The position numbers were made by a program, and so were the translations under genes. The notes beneath the pieces are model-generated. The model was not told the DNA's origin. It saw nothing but the letters and a program-made list of their open reading frames with translations, and searched no databases. A DNA stretch of 64,000 nucleotides from Actinomadura physcomitrii (GTDB lineage: Bacteria > Actinomycetota > Actinomycetes > Streptosporangiales > Streptosporangiaceae): the NCBI RefSeq assembly GCF_008923205.2, contig NZ_WBMS02000002.1:1-64000 (forward strand), read 5' to 3'. Every line of letters starts with the position of its first letter. Position 1 is the stretch's first letter. Positions 7,705 through 16,502 of this stretch are shown in pieces.

Positions 7705-8979
7705 ATGACCAGAACCCTCGACCCTGGAGGTCTCGCCGAGCGCTCGTCCGCGCTCCCGCCGCGGCTCGCCCGCATCATGCGTCCCGAACTGCCCAGCCTC
7801 GCCGAGGAGATCGTCGCCGAGATCCGGCGCGCCATCCCCGAGTACGCCCGCCCCATCGACGGGCCCTACGGGCACGTGCTGCGCATCAGCGTCGAGCACA
7901 GCCTGTCGGCGTTCGTCGACCGGGTCGCCGCGCCGCCCGGCGTCCCCTGCGTCCCGGATGTCAACGACGGCTCCGCCGGCACCGCCCGCATGCTCGGCCA
8001 GTACGAGGCGCACGAGGGCCGCAGCATGGACAGCCTGCAGGCCGCCTACCGGATCGGCGGCCAGGTCGCGTGGCGGCGCGTCATGAAGGTCGCGCCGCGC
8101 CACGACATCTCCTCCGCGGTCATGTCCCGCCTCGCCGACGCCCTGTTCGTCTACCTGGACGAGCTCGCCGCGGTGTCGCTGGAGGGCTACCTGGAGGCCA
8201 AGGCCCGGCCCATCCCGGCGATGGACGACCGGCGCCGCCGCCTCCTGCACCGCCTCGTCGACGAGCCGGACGGCGACGTCGCCGAGGCGGCCGAGGCCGC
8301 CGGCTGGACCGTTCCGGCCGAGGTCACCCTCGTCGCGGTCGAACCCGAGGCCCGCTGCGTGTGGACCGCGCTGGACGACGACGTCCTCGCCGACCTCGAA
8401 TGCGCCGCCCCGCACCTGCTGATGCCCGGCCCGTTCACCGCCGCGCGCCGCGCGATGCTGGACGCGGCCGTCCCGGGCCGCCGCGTCGCGGTCGGCCTCA
8501 CCATGCCGACCGGGCAGGCCGCCGACTCGCTGCGCTGGGCGCGTCAGGCCTTGTCCCTGGCCCTCGACGGCGTCCTCGACGGCGAGCCCGTGGTGCTGTG
8601 CGAGGAGAACCTCGTCACGCTCTGGCTGCTGTCGGACCCGGCGCTGGTCGAGCAGCTGACCCGGCGCCGCCTCGGCATCCTCGACGGCATGACCCCGGGC
8701 CAGCAGGACCGGCTCACCGAGACCCTGCGGACCTGGCTGGTCACCCGCGGCACCGCCGCCGAGATCGCCGAGCTGCTGCACATCCACCCGCAGACCGTCC
8801 GGTACCGGATGCGCAAGATCGAGCAGACCTTCGGCGCGGAGCTGGAGGATCCCGAGGCCCGGTTCGGCATCGAGGTCGCGCTGCGCGCCGCGTTCCTGCG
8901 CTCGCGGCGCCCGTCGCCCGGTCCGCGCCGTCCGGCGCCCGTCCCCCATCCCGCGCCGCGGCTCCGCCGCCTCAAGTAG
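7705..8979 (+). CDS. PucR/CdaR-type helix-turn-helix regulator
   Basis: A 424-residue cytoplasmic regulator. The C-terminal region contains AEIAELLHIHPQTVRYRMRK, the helix-turn-helix of the PucR C-terminal domain, preceded by a GGDEF-like degenerate middle domain and an N-terminal helical region (RPELPSLAEEIVAEIRRAIPEY) common in these actinobacterial regulators. No effector is predictable. The ATG at 7705 has GGAGGTG eight bases upstream. The tail after residue 400 is Pro/Arg-rich and probably disordered. No obvious target operon is adjacent, and a strong hairpin follows the stop. Confidence 0.85.
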   Translation: MTRTLDPGGLAERSSALPPRLARIMRPELPSLAEEIVAEIRRAIPEYARPIDGPYGHVLRISVEHSLSAFVDRVAAPPGVPCVPDVNDGSAGTARMLGQYEAHEGRSMDSLQAAYRIGGQVAWRRVMKVAPRHDISSAVMSRLADALFVYLDELAAVSLEGYLEAKARPIPAMDDRRRRLLHRLVDEPDGDVAEAAEAAGWTVPAEVTLVAVEPEARCVWTALDDDVLADLECAAPHLLMPGPFTAARRAMLDAAVPGRRVAVGLTMPTGQAADSLRWARQALSLALDGVLDGEPVVLCEENLVTLWLLSDPALVEQLTRRRLGILDGMTPGQQDRLTETLRTWLVTRGTAAEIAELLHIHPQTVRYRMRKIEQTFGAELEDPEARFGIEVALRAAFLRSRRPSPGPRRPAPVPHPAPRLRRLK

Positions 8980-8983
8980 CCGG

Positions 8984-9019
8984 CCGCCGGCCCGGCCGGT
9001 ATGGGCGCCGGGCCGGCGG
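8984..9019 (+). terminator. hairpin after the PucR-like gene
   Basis: Perfect 12-bp arms CCGCCGGCCCGG (8984-8995) and complement (9008-9019), immediately after the stop codon. Confidence 0.65.
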
Positions 9020-9089
9020 TATGTGGCGATCTCGTGAGGATGCCTCCGGCCGCGCGGGCACCACGGCGAACATCTGGAATGATCGCGTG

Positions 9090-9704
9090 ATGAGTGGATG
9101 TGCGGCGGGTTTGCGACGGCTTGTCGCGGTGGCTGGGGCACTGGCCGCCGTGGCGGGCGCCGCCGCGTGCGGGACGGAGTCCGGCACCGCGTCCGCGCCC
9201 GGCGCGCCGTCCGGCACGCCGTCCGGCGCGGTCTCCGGCGGGCCGTCCCCGGTCCTGCCCATCGCCTCGCCGGACCCCTCGACGGCCTGCTCCGCCGAGG
9301 GCGTCAGCCTCTCGATGCACCGGCCCGACGCCGCCGCGGGCCTGCGCGCGGCCTGGGTCGAACTCCGCAACTGCGGCACGCGGCCGTACCGGCTGAACGG
9401 CTACCCGGCCCTGCGCGTCCTCGACGAGAACCGGCAGCCGTTCGACATCCGGCCCGTCAAGGGCACGCGCGAGATCAAGGACCCGGGGCCGAAGCCGGTG
9501 ACCGTCGCGCCCGGCGAGTCGGCCCGCGTCGGGATCGTGTGGCGCAACCTCGTCACCGAGTCGACCGTCCCGGCCGTCAACGGCAGCTACCTGGAGGTCC
9601 GGCCGGCGCCGGGACGCCCCGTCCTCGTCGTCCGGGCCAACGGGCCCCTCGACCTCGGCAACACCGGCCGCCTGGAGACCACCGCCTGGACGCCCGCGCC
9701 GTGA
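9090..9704 (+). CDS. DUF4232 domain lipoprotein
   Basis: A 204-residue exported protein. The N-terminus has a hydrophobic stretch followed by AGAAACG, a lipobox with the lipidated Cys near residue 28, so it should be anchored on the outer face of the membrane. A low-complexity Ala/Pro/Gly/Ser linker leads into a DUF4232 domain of about 130 residues, a beta-sandwich seen in many actinobacterial surface proteins; its function is unknown. Two Cys of the domain (STACSAEG and RNCGTRPY) could form a disulfide. The start is either the ATG at 9090 or the GTG just before it at 9087. The convergent neighbour ends 4 bp away. Confidence 0.82.
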   Translation: MSGCAAGLRRLVAVAGALAAVAGAAACGTESGTASAPGAPSGTPSGAVSGGPSPVLPIASPDPSTACSAEGVSLSMHRPDAAAGLRAAWVELRNCGTRPYRLNGYPALRVLDENRQPFDIRPVKGTREIKDPGPKPVTVAPGESARVGIVWRNLVTESTVPAVNGSYLEVRPAPGRPVLVVRANGPLDLGNTGRLETTAWTPAP

Positions 9705-9707
9705 CCG

Positions 9708-10874
9708 TCACCCTCCCGCGGGGAAGCGGACCTGCGGGTCCGGCGGCTGGACCGGCCGGACGATCGGATACCCGGCGGGCGGCGGGCTCGCCGGCGGGGT
9801 GCCCGGGCGCGCGGACGGCCCGTCCGGGAACCGCGCGGGCGTCCTGGCGTACCGGCCGGTCGCGCGCGGCGCCGTCCACTCCACGCGACGTTCCGGCTCG
9901 GCGCGACGTTCCGGCTCGGCGCGGCGGGCCGAGCGCGGGGCGGGACGGGGCGCGGGGCGCTGCTCGTGGCGGGGGAACGCCAGCAGCGCCAGCACGGCGA
10001 ACAGCACGCCCGCCAGCCGCAGCAGGAACAGCGCCGGCGCGTGCGGCCACGGCTCCCCGTACAGCAGCGTCGCCGACAGGAGCAGGTGCGTCTTCGCGGT
10101 CACGGTCACCACGGTGACGATGATCGTGAGCCGGCAGCGCTGCAGGCCGATGGACAGCAGCCCGAGCCCGAGGACGCCCGCCAGCACGAACAGGTACGGG
10201 TGCGGCGTCGACAGGACCGCCGCGCCGCGGTGCCCGGCCAGCATCATCGCCATGCCCTGGCCGAACACCTCCGTCGCGCCGAGCAGCACGCCCGCGCCGA
10301 GCCCGTAGGCGATGCCGGTGATCGGCCGCGCGTGCCGCCCCGCGACCGGCCGGTCCCGGAAGAAGAACATCCACAGCGGCAGGCCCAGCGACGGGACGAA
10401 GACCAGCCCCGCCTTCCACAGCGGCAGCGCCTGCGCCGCCGCGGCGCCGTCCGGCCGGTGCAGGGCCGCGGCGAGCGTCTCGCCGCGCGCGGGCAGCACC
10501 GACAGCGCCGCGGTGATCATCGCGGCGACGACGATGGCGACGGCCAGCCACTCGCGGGACGTGGGCCGCTCGCCGAACCCGCTCATCCCGACGACGAGGA
10601 GCAGCGCGAGGCTCAGCCCGTAGGCGGGCAGCGCCGCGACCACCGGCAGGCCGATCAGCCCGCCCGCGAACAGCGCGAAGCCCGCCAGGATCACCCCGAC
10701 CCCGGCGACCCAGCGGGGGCTGCGCAGCAGCAGCGCCGCACCGTGCAGAGGCCGCCGGCCGCCGAGCGGGCCGATCCGCCCGGCGGCCGTCTTGAACAGG
10801 ACGAACGCGATGAAGTAGACGGCTTGCGCGGTGCAGGCGAGGACGGCCGCCCACGCGATCTCAGTGCTGCTCAC
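9708..10874 (-). CDS. multi-TM protein resembling DMT-type transporters, Pro-rich tail
   Basis: A 388-residue integral membrane protein with about nine or ten hydrophobic segments from residue 5 to 290, in the pattern of DMT/EamA-like permeases. A hydrophilic Pro/Arg-rich cytoplasmic tail of nearly 100 residues follows. The tail contains a short tandem repeat (RRAEPE copies) encoded by a duplicated 18-bp unit near 9890-9925. No substrate can be named. The GTG at 10874 is chosen because GGAGGT lies five bases upstream. It converges on the DUF4232 gene with only 3 bp between stop codons. Confidence 0.72.
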   Translation of the reverse strand: MSSTEIAWAAVLACTAQAVYFIAFVLFKTAAGRIGPLGGRRPLHGAALLLRSPRWVAGVGVILAGFALFAGGLIGLPVVAALPAYGLSLALLLVVGMSGFGERPTSREWLAVAIVVAAMITAALSVLPARGETLAAALHRPDGAAAAQALPLWKAGLVFVPSLGLPLWMFFFRDRPVAGRHARPITGIAYGLGAGVLLGATEVFGQGMAMMLAGHRGAAVLSTPHPYLFVLAGVLGLGLLSIGLQRCRLTIIVTVVTVTAKTHLLLSATLLYGEPWPHAPALFLLRLAGVLFAVLALLAFPRHEQRPAPRPAPRSARRAEPERRAEPERRVEWTAPRATGRYARTPARFPDGPSARPGTPPASPPPAGYPIVRPVQPPDPQVRFPAGG

Positions 10875-11323
10875 GGTGCACCTCCGGGGGGTGGGCCCCG
10901 GGTCCGGAGCCGAAGGAGGCCCCGGCGGGCGGCACCCCCTGTACGGCCGGCCACCGGGCGACGAACGCTGACGCAACGGATCGTGACACGGCGGGAGCGT
11001 CCGGCGATTGCACCTATGGCACGGAGATTTCACCGCTTATGTGCGCACATGTGAGTGGCGCGCACACCGCCGTACACCATTTTCACAAGGGGGCGATGGC
11101 AGGGTGATCCATACCGTAGGCTCCCGCGCAAGGGTCGATGACCGGGCGTTGGACCGGTCCCGGCCGGTGTACGCGCGTCCCCCGACGCGGCGCGCGGCGC
11201 CCGGTCCGGCGGGCGCGTCCCGAAAAGACGCGAATCGACTCGTCCGGCGCATTGCCCGATCACGCACCGCAGGTGAATGATTGCAGTGCGCTTCCGATTC
11301 GATGTGGTGATGCGGTGACAGGG
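10875..11323. other. intergenic region between divergent genes
   Basis: About 450 bp separate the divergent membrane-protein and ATPase genes. No credible coding frame is seen. An imperfect dyad of GTGCGC and GCGCAC lies around 11040-11068, with an AT-richer patch (11084-11115) that may hold promoters. Confidence 0.45.
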
Positions 11324-11788
11324 ATGGAACGGCTCGGCGAACCGTTCGGCTTCGCCGGGGACCCGGTGGAGGGCCGGCGCGCGCGGCGGACCGTGCGCGA
11401 GCTGGCCGCCAAGGTCGTCGCCCGCGACGAGCTGCTCGACGACGTCGAGCTGATGGCCGCCGAGGCGATCGCCAACGCCGTCCTGCACGGCAGCGGCGCC
11501 ATCACGGTCGCGGTCGAGACCGACGGGCGGCGGCTGCGCGTCGAGGTGTCCGACGAGGGCCCCGTCCGGGACGACCTGCACGGCCGCCGCCGCATCGACC
11601 ACGGCCGCGGCCTCACCGTCATCGACGCGCTCGCCGACGAGTGGGGCCTCGACCAGACGCCCCGCCGCACCCGCCTCTGGTTCGAGATCTCCCAGGAGGA
11701 CGACGTCTCCCAGGGGGACGTTGTCTCCCAGCGGGACGACCCCCTGGAACCCCCGCCACGACGAACGGACAGTTTCCCGCTCCGCTAG
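11324..11788 (+). CDS. anti-sigma-type ATP-binding protein (HATPase_c, RsbW-like)
   Basis: A 154-residue protein of the GHKL ATPase fold used by anti-sigma factor kinases. The N box is ELMAAEAIANAVLHGSG, the G1 box is VEVSDEGP and the later Gly box is DHGRGLTVIDALADEWG. Such proteins bind a sigma factor or an anti-anti-sigma factor and use ATP to phosphorylate the latter. No partner gene is adjacent. After the domain there are three in-frame copies of an 18-bp unit (11688-11741) giving the hexads ISQEDD, VSQGDV and VSQRDD, an unusual acidic tail. An upstream in-frame GTG at 11315 is an alternative start; neither has a strong ribosome-binding site. Confidence 0.8.
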   Translation: MERLGEPFGFAGDPVEGRRARRTVRELAAKVVARDELLDDVELMAAEAIANAVLHGSGAITVAVETDGRRLRVEVSDEGPVRDDLHGRRRIDHGRGLTVIDALADEWGLDQTPRRTRLWFEISQEDDVSQGDVVSQRDDPLEPPPRRTDSFPLR

Positions 11789-11856
11789 AGCTCCGCGCGA
11801 AACAGCCCGTCCGTCGGCGGGCATGCCCGTGGCCGGGCGCGGTCAGCCGGGCGCGG

Positions 11857-13461
11857 TCAGCCGGGCGGGGTGAGGGACCGGCGGACGACCTTGCCGGTGG
11901 CGTTGCGGGGCAGGGCGTCCACGAAGTGCACGTCGCGGGGCACGGCGAAGCGGGCGAGGCGGTCGCGGACGTGCGCGCGGACGGCGTCGGCGTCGAGCGC
12001 CTCCCCGTCGCGGACCACGACGTACGCGGCGGCCCGCTGCCCGAACTCCTCGTCCGGTACCCCGGTCACCGCGACCTCGCTGACCTGCGGCAGCGCCGCG
12101 ATGGCCGCCTCGATCGCGCCGGGGAACACGTTCTCGCCACCGGAGACGATCATGTCGTCGTCGCGGCCGTGCACGAACAGCCGCCCGTCGGCGTCGAGGT
12201 GGCCGAGGTCGCCGAGGCTCATCAGGCCGTCCCGCATCTCCTTGGTGTCGCCGCTGGTGTAGCCGGCGAACATCAGCTCGTTGGCGGCGAAGATGCGCCC
12301 GGTGGCGCCGGGCGGGACGGGACGGCCGTCGTCGTCGTAGATCGCCACCCGGGTGCCGGGCGGCGGCGTGCCCGCGGTGTCGGGGTGGGCGCGCAGGTCG
12401 GCGGGCGTCGCGATGGTGACCCAGGACGCCTCCGTCGACCCGTACAGGTTGTAGAGGACGTCGCCGAACGCGTCCATGAACGCGGTCGCCAGCGTCGCAG
12501 GCAGCGCGGAGCCGCTGACGGCGGCGATCCGCAGCGCGGACGTGTCGTACTTCGCGCGGACGGCGTCCGGCAGGTCCATGATCCGCTGGAGCATGACGGG
12601 GACGGCGACGAGCGCCGTCGCGCCGGTCGACTCGGCCCGCCGCAGCGTCAGCTCGGGGTCGAACCGGGCGCGCAGCACGATCGTGGCGCGCAGCGACACC
12701 GCGACCTGCAGCATCGCGTATCCCCAGGTGTGGAACAGCGGCGCCTCGATGAACATCCGCTCGTGCACCCGGTACGGGATGCGGGACAGGATCGACGCGA
12801 GCGGCTGCAGGCCGGGGCGGGAGCGGCGGTCGGCGCCCTTCGGCCGGCCCGTCGTGCCGGAGCTGAGCACGATCGTCCGGCCGGTGCGGGGCGGCGGCTC
12901 CAGGGGCCCGGCGGGCGCCGTCGCGATGAGCGTCTCCAGCTCCGCGTCCGGCGACCCGGCGGTGACGGCCCGGACCGTCTTCGGCAGCGCGGCGAGGAAC
13001 GCGCCGAACTCCGCGTCCGCGATCACCACGTCGGCCTCCTGCTGGGCGACCACCGCGACGAGCTGCTCGGTGCTCATCCCGGTGTTCAGCATGACCAGGT
13101 CGGCGCCGGCCTTGCCGCAGGCGGCGAGCGTCTCGACCATGCCGCGGTGGTTGCGGCACAGCACCGCGACGCGCGGCTCCCCGTCCAGCCGGCGCAGCGC
13201 CGCGGCGAGCCGGTCGGTGCGGGCGTCGACCTGCCCGTACGTCAGCTCGCCGTGGTCGTCGACGATCGCGACGGCGTCCGGGTCGCGGGCGGCGGCGGAC
13301 GCGACCGTCCCGCCGAGCAGGGTGCCCCACCGGCGCAGCGCGCCGAGCTGCCGGGCGACGCGGAGCGGCGGTCCGGGGCGCCACAGCCCGCTGCGGACGA
13401 ACATCTCGCCCGCCCTCGCGACCGACGCGGTGCGCCGCCCGAACTCCGATCGTCCGCTCAT
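11857..13461 (-). CDS. AMP-dependent acyl-CoA synthetase/ligase
   Basis: A 534-residue member of the ANL superfamily, which activates a carboxylic acid to the acyl-adenylate and transfers it to CoA. The P-loop-like motif is TIVLSSGTTGRPKGADR, the adenine region is LYGSTEASW, the hinge and ribose motif is GDLGHLDADGRLFVHGRDDD, and the catalytic Lys lies in NATGKVVRR near the end. Chain length cannot be told. The last codon and stop lie in the second of two tandem 14-bp repeats (11832-11859). A perfect 22-bp palindrome 100 bp upstream of the start (13560-13581) is a probable operator. The upstream exporter gene is on the same strand, but a hairpin separates the two. Confidence 0.88.
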   Translation of the reverse strand: MSGRSEFGRRTASVARAGEMFVRSGLWRPGPPLRVARQLGALRRWGTLLGGTVASAAARDPDAVAIVDDHGELTYGQVDARTDRLAAALRRLDGEPRVAVLCRNHRGMVETLAACGKAGADLVMLNTGMSTEQLVAVVAQQEADVVIADAEFGAFLAALPKTVRAVTAGSPDAELETLIATAPAGPLEPPPRTGRTIVLSSGTTGRPKGADRRSRPGLQPLASILSRIPYRVHERMFIEAPLFHTWGYAMLQVAVSLRATIVLRARFDPELTLRRAESTGATALVAVPVMLQRIMDLPDAVRAKYDTSALRIAAVSGSALPATLATAFMDAFGDVLYNLYGSTEASWVTIATPADLRAHPDTAGTPPPGTRVAIYDDDGRPVPPGATGRIFAANELMFAGYTSGDTKEMRDGLMSLGDLGHLDADGRLFVHGRDDDMIVSGGENVFPGAIEAAIAALPQVSEVAVTGVPDEEFGQRAAAYVVVRDGEALDADAVRAHVRDRLARFAVPRDVHFVDALPRNATGKVVRRSLTPPG

Positions 13462-13559
13462 CTGCCGCTCCCGGTCCGCCGCGTGATCCAGTGGGGCTTC
13501 GACCGTACGGACGGGGGCCCTCGCGGCTCTTGCGACTCAGGCCAGGTGTTCCGGCGGGT

Positions 13560-13581
13560 CGTTGTCAGGATCCTGACAACG
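13560..13581 (-). promoter_or_regulatory. perfect palindrome, probable operator of the acyl-CoA ligase gene
   Basis: GTTGTCAGGATCCTGACAAC (13561-13580) plus one flanking C/G pair is a perfect 22-bp dyad. It lies 99 bp upstream of the ligase ATG and has the size of a TetR-family site. No other copy was noticed in the window, so the regulator is unknown. Confidence 0.65.
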
Positions 13582-13605
13582 CGCCGGTGCGGGCCGGGCA
13601 CGGAA

Positions 13606-13636
13606 ACGGGCCGCCGCGTGGCACGCTGCGGCCCGT
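13606..13636 (-). terminator. hairpin after the exporter gene
   Basis: ACGGGCCGC (13606-13614) pairs with GCGGCCCGT (13628-13636) around a 13-base loop, just downstream of the exporter stop on the minus strand. Confidence 0.5.
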
Positions 13637-13662
13637 CGGCCCTTGACCCCGGGGTGTGGGAG

Positions 13663-15324
13663 CTACCGGCTCGCCGGACGTCCCGTCTCGCTCGCGGCGG
13701 CGGGCACCGCCGCGACCGCGGCGACCTCGCCGATCTCGGCCTCGACCGCGCCGGCGGGCGCGTCGTCCGGCAGGTCGAGGCTGTCGCGCAGCGTCACCGG
13801 CTTGAGGAACGCCGCCGCGACGATCCCGACGACCGCGATCAGCGCGGAGAACAGGAAGATGTGCCCGGTGGCGTCGCCGTAGGCGGCGCGGACGATCTCC
13901 CGGACCGGGCCGGGCAGCGCGCCGACGTCCAGGTTCCCGGTGTCGCCGCCGTCCGCGGACGGGTTCACGCCGATGCGCGCGAGCCCGTGCGCGATGTTGT
14001 CCGACACCCGGTTGGCGAGCACGGCGCCGAGCACCGAGACCCCGATCGTCCCGCCGAGCGAGCGGAAGAACGTGACGGTGCCGCTCGCCGCGCCGATCTC
14101 GTGCAGGTGCACCGAGTTCTGCACGACGAGGACGAGGTTCTGCATCGCCATGCCGACGCCGACGCCGACCAGGAACATGCCCGCGCCGACGAACACCAGC
14201 GAGGTGTGCTGGTCGATGGTCGCGAGCGCCGCGAACCCGGCGGTGAGCACGACCGCGCCGGCGACGATGTAGGACTTGACCTTGCCGGTCCGGGTGGTGA
14301 GCCGCCCCACTATGGTGGACGAGCCGAGCACGCCGACCATCATCGGGATCGTGAGCAGGCCCGCCTCGGTCGGGCTGTAGCCGCGGCCGATCTGGAAGTA
14401 CTGGCCGAGGAAGACCGCGCCGCCGAACATCGCCATGCCGACCGCGAGGCTGGCCAGGATCGCGAGGGCGGTGTTGCGGCGGGCGACGATGCCGAGCGGG
14501 ACGATCGGCTCGGCGACCCGCGACTCGACCCACACCGCGACGGCGAGGATCGCCGCGCCGGCGCCGACCATCGCGCCGGTCTGCCAGGACAGCCAGGCGA
14601 ACTTGTCGCCGACGAAGGTCACCCAGATCAGCAGCAGGCTGACGCCGCCGGCCAGCAGCGTCGCGCCCCAGTAGTCGATCCTGACGTCGCCGCGCCGGAC
14701 GACCGGCAGCTTCAGCGTCTTCTGCAGCAGCGCGAACGACACGACGGAGAACGGCACGCCGATGAGGAAGCACCAGCGCCAGCCGAGCCAGGACGTGTCG
14801 ACGATCAGCCCGCCGAGCAGCGGGCCGCCGACGGTGGCGACGGCCATGACGGCGCCGAGGTAGCCGTAGTAGCGGCCGCGGTCGCGGGGGCTGATCATCG
14901 CGGCCATGACGATCTGGACGAGGATCTGCAGCGCGCCGACGCCGAGTCCCTGCAGCGCGCGGAACACGATGAGCTGCGCACTGTTCTGCGCGAAGCCGGA
15001 CGCGATCGACGCGACGACGAAAATGACGATCGAGGCCTGGAGCAGCCGCTTCTTGTCGTAGAGGTCGGCGAGCTTGCCCCAGATCGGGGTGCTCGCGGTG
15101 GCGGTGAGCAGGGTCGCGGTGACGACCCAGGTGTACTGCGACTGGCTGCCCTTGAGCGCGCCGATGATCTGCGGCAGGGCGGTGGACACGACGGTCTCGC
15201 TCAGCATCGCGACGAAGAGCACCAGCAGCAGGCCGCTGAGCGCCTCGAAGATCGATCTGCGCGACATCGTCGCGGACGGCGGGGCCGCGCTCTCGGCGGG
15301 CACTGAATCGGCGGACACGGTCAA
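13663..15324 (-). CDS. MFS drug exporter, DHA2 (EmrB/QacA) family
   Basis: A 553-residue membrane protein with about 14 transmembrane helices, as expected of the DHA2 family of proton-driven multidrug exporters. Helix 1 opens FEALSGLLLVLFVAMLSETVV, the A-like motif is GKLADLYDKKRL, and the antiporter motif C region is AVATVGGPLLGGLIVD. The start is taken as TTG at 15324, because CGGAGG sits six bases upstream; a GTG at 15318 is the alternative. It is divergent from a TetR-type regulator gene across 136 bp, the usual arrangement in which the regulator represses the exporter and senses its substrate. Confidence 0.87.
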   Translation of the reverse strand: MTVSADSVPAESAAPPSATMSRRSIFEALSGLLLVLFVAMLSETVVSTALPQIIGALKGSQSQYTWVVTATLLTATASTPIWGKLADLYDKKRLLQASIVIFVVASIASGFAQNSAQLIVFRALQGLGVGALQILVQIVMAAMISPRDRGRYYGYLGAVMAVATVGGPLLGGLIVDTSWLGWRWCFLIGVPFSVVSFALLQKTLKLPVVRRGDVRIDYWGATLLAGGVSLLLIWVTFVGDKFAWLSWQTGAMVGAGAAILAVAVWVESRVAEPIVPLGIVARRNTALAILASLAVGMAMFGGAVFLGQYFQIGRGYSPTEAGLLTIPMMVGVLGSSTIVGRLTTRTGKVKSYIVAGAVVLTAGFAALATIDQHTSLVFVGAGMFLVGVGVGMAMQNLVLVVQNSVHLHEIGAASGTVTFFRSLGGTIGVSVLGAVLANRVSDNIAHGLARIGVNPSADGGDTGNLDVGALPGPVREIVRAAYGDATGHIFLFSALIAVVGIVAAAFLKPVTLRDSLDLPDDAPAGAVEAEIGEVAAVAAVPAAASETGRPASR

Positions 15325-15460
15325 GGGACGCCTCCGGGGTGATGAGCAGGAACGCTTTCTACAAGGCGTCAGCGGCCCGCTTTATTCCCAATGAGCAAGT
15401 TTTCGCGCCGAGAAAATTTTTGGGCCGCAGCGGCGGCCCGCCCCCGTAGAGTTGGACAGC
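15325..15460. promoter_or_regulatory. divergent promoter region between exporter and TetR gene
   Basis: The AT-rich core 15381-15421 stands out from its surroundings. It contains an imperfect dyad TTTTC (15400-15404) and GAAAA (15412-15416) that could be the operator of the neighbouring TetR-type regulator. Confidence 0.5.
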
Positions 15461-16063
15461 ATGGAGACCCCGGCCGGCGGGCTGCGCGAGCGCAAGAAGG
15501 AGGCGACGCGCACGGCCCTGCACGAAGCCGCGATGCGCCTCGCCGTCGAGCACGGGCTGGACGCCGTCACGGTCGAGGCCATCGCCGACGCCGCCGGCGT
15601 GTCCCGCCGCACCTTCTCCAACTACTTCGACGGCAAGGAGGACGCCCTCCTCTACGGCGACGAGCAGCGCATGCGCGCCCTCCTCGACCGGTTCGCCGCC
15701 CGCCCGCCCGACGAGCCGTCCTGGGCCGCGCTGCGCGCCGCGTTCCACGAGCTGGCCGGCGAGATCGGCGAGCCCGACCCGAGCTGGGCGGCGCAGGCCC
15801 GCCTCGCCCGCGCCCACCCGTCCGTCCTCGCCCGCCAGCTCGCGCACTACGCCGCGTTCGAGCGGACCCTCGCCGACCTCATCGCGGGCCGCGACGGCCT
15901 CCCGCCCGGGTCCACCCGCGCCGTCGTCCTGGCCGGCGCCTTCCTGACCGCCCTGCGCATCGGCGTCCTCACCTGGACCGAGCAGGACCCGCCCCGCTCC
16001 ATGGCCGAGGTGACCGACGAGGTCCTCGCCGAGATGGCCGCCTCCTTCAGCCCTGCTGGGTGA
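15461..16063 (+). CDS. TetR-family transcriptional regulator
   Basis: A 200-residue regulator. The N-terminal helix-turn-helix is clear: REATRTALHEAAMRLA-type helix 1 (here KKEATRTALHEAAMRLA), then VEAIADAAGVSRRTFSNYFDGKEDAL, the canonical TetR DNA-binding block. The rest is a helical ligand-binding domain. It is transcribed away from the DHA2 exporter and most likely represses it. The ATG at 15461 is preferred over an in-frame TTG nine bases upstream. The last 17 bp overlap the convergent VOC gene. Confidence 0.87.
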   Translation: METPAGGLRERKKEATRTALHEAAMRLAVEHGLDAVTVEAIADAAGVSRRTFSNYFDGKEDALLYGDEQRMRALLDRFAARPPDEPSWAALRAAFHELAGEIGEPDPSWAAQARLARAHPSVLARQLAHYAAFERTLADLIAGRDGLPPGSTRAVVLAGAFLTALRIGVLTWTEQDPPRSMAEVTDEVLAEMAASFSPAG

Positions 16064-16454
16064 AGCGGATGCTGTTGCCGAACGGGTCGCGCAGCGCGGC
16101 GTCGATGCCGTACGGGCGCTCGGTCGGCTCCTCGGTGAACTCCACGCCGCGGCCGCGCAGCGTCTCGTAGGTCTTGCGGCAGTCGTCCACGCCGAAGACG
16201 AGGTGGCCGCCCATCGCGCCCTTCGTCAGCAGCTCCCGGACCTGCTCGGCCGTCTCCTCCGCCAGGGACGGCGGGCCGGGCCGCTCCAGCAGGATGTGCC
16301 GGCCAGGGTCGCCGGGGACGCTGACCGTCAGCCAGCGCATGAACCCCATGTCGACGTCGGCGCTCACCTCCAGGCCGAGCTTGCCGACGTAGAAATCGAG
16401 GGCCTCGTCCTGGTCCAGGACGTAGATCTGGGAATGCGTGATCGATGTGAACAT
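16047..16454 (-). CDS. VOC-family (glyoxalase/dioxygenase-like) protein
   Basis: A 135-residue single-module vicinal-oxygen-chelate protein. It shows the paired beta-alpha-beta-beta-beta layout: ITHSQIYVLDQDEALDFYVGKLGLE in the first half and GGHLVFGVDDCRKTYETLRGRGVEF then GIDAALRDPFGNSIRFTQ in the second. Candidate metal ligands are His10 region and the Glu/Asp near the end, but substrate is not predictable. It lies just downstream of an AraC-type regulator on the same strand, a common pairing. ATG at 16454 is preferred; GTG at 16463 is possible. It overlaps the TetR gene tail by 17 bp. Confidence 0.83.
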   Translation of the reverse strand: MFTSITHSQIYVLDQDEALDFYVGKLGLEVSADVDMGFMRWLTVSVPGDPGRHILLERPGPPSLAEETAEQVRELLTKGAMGGHLVFGVDDCRKTYETLRGRGVEFTEEPTERPYGIDAALRDPFGNSIRFTQQG

Positions 16455-16502
16455 GCGGTTCACGCTAGCGAGCGCGCCCCGGAAAGACTTATCCGAATCT
16501 GC

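Noticed and set aside
11641-15306. A 1221-codon open frame on the plus strand
   Set aside because: It lies opposite the acyl-CoA ligase and the MFS exporter, whose families and motifs are clear. The translation is low-complexity and has no domain.
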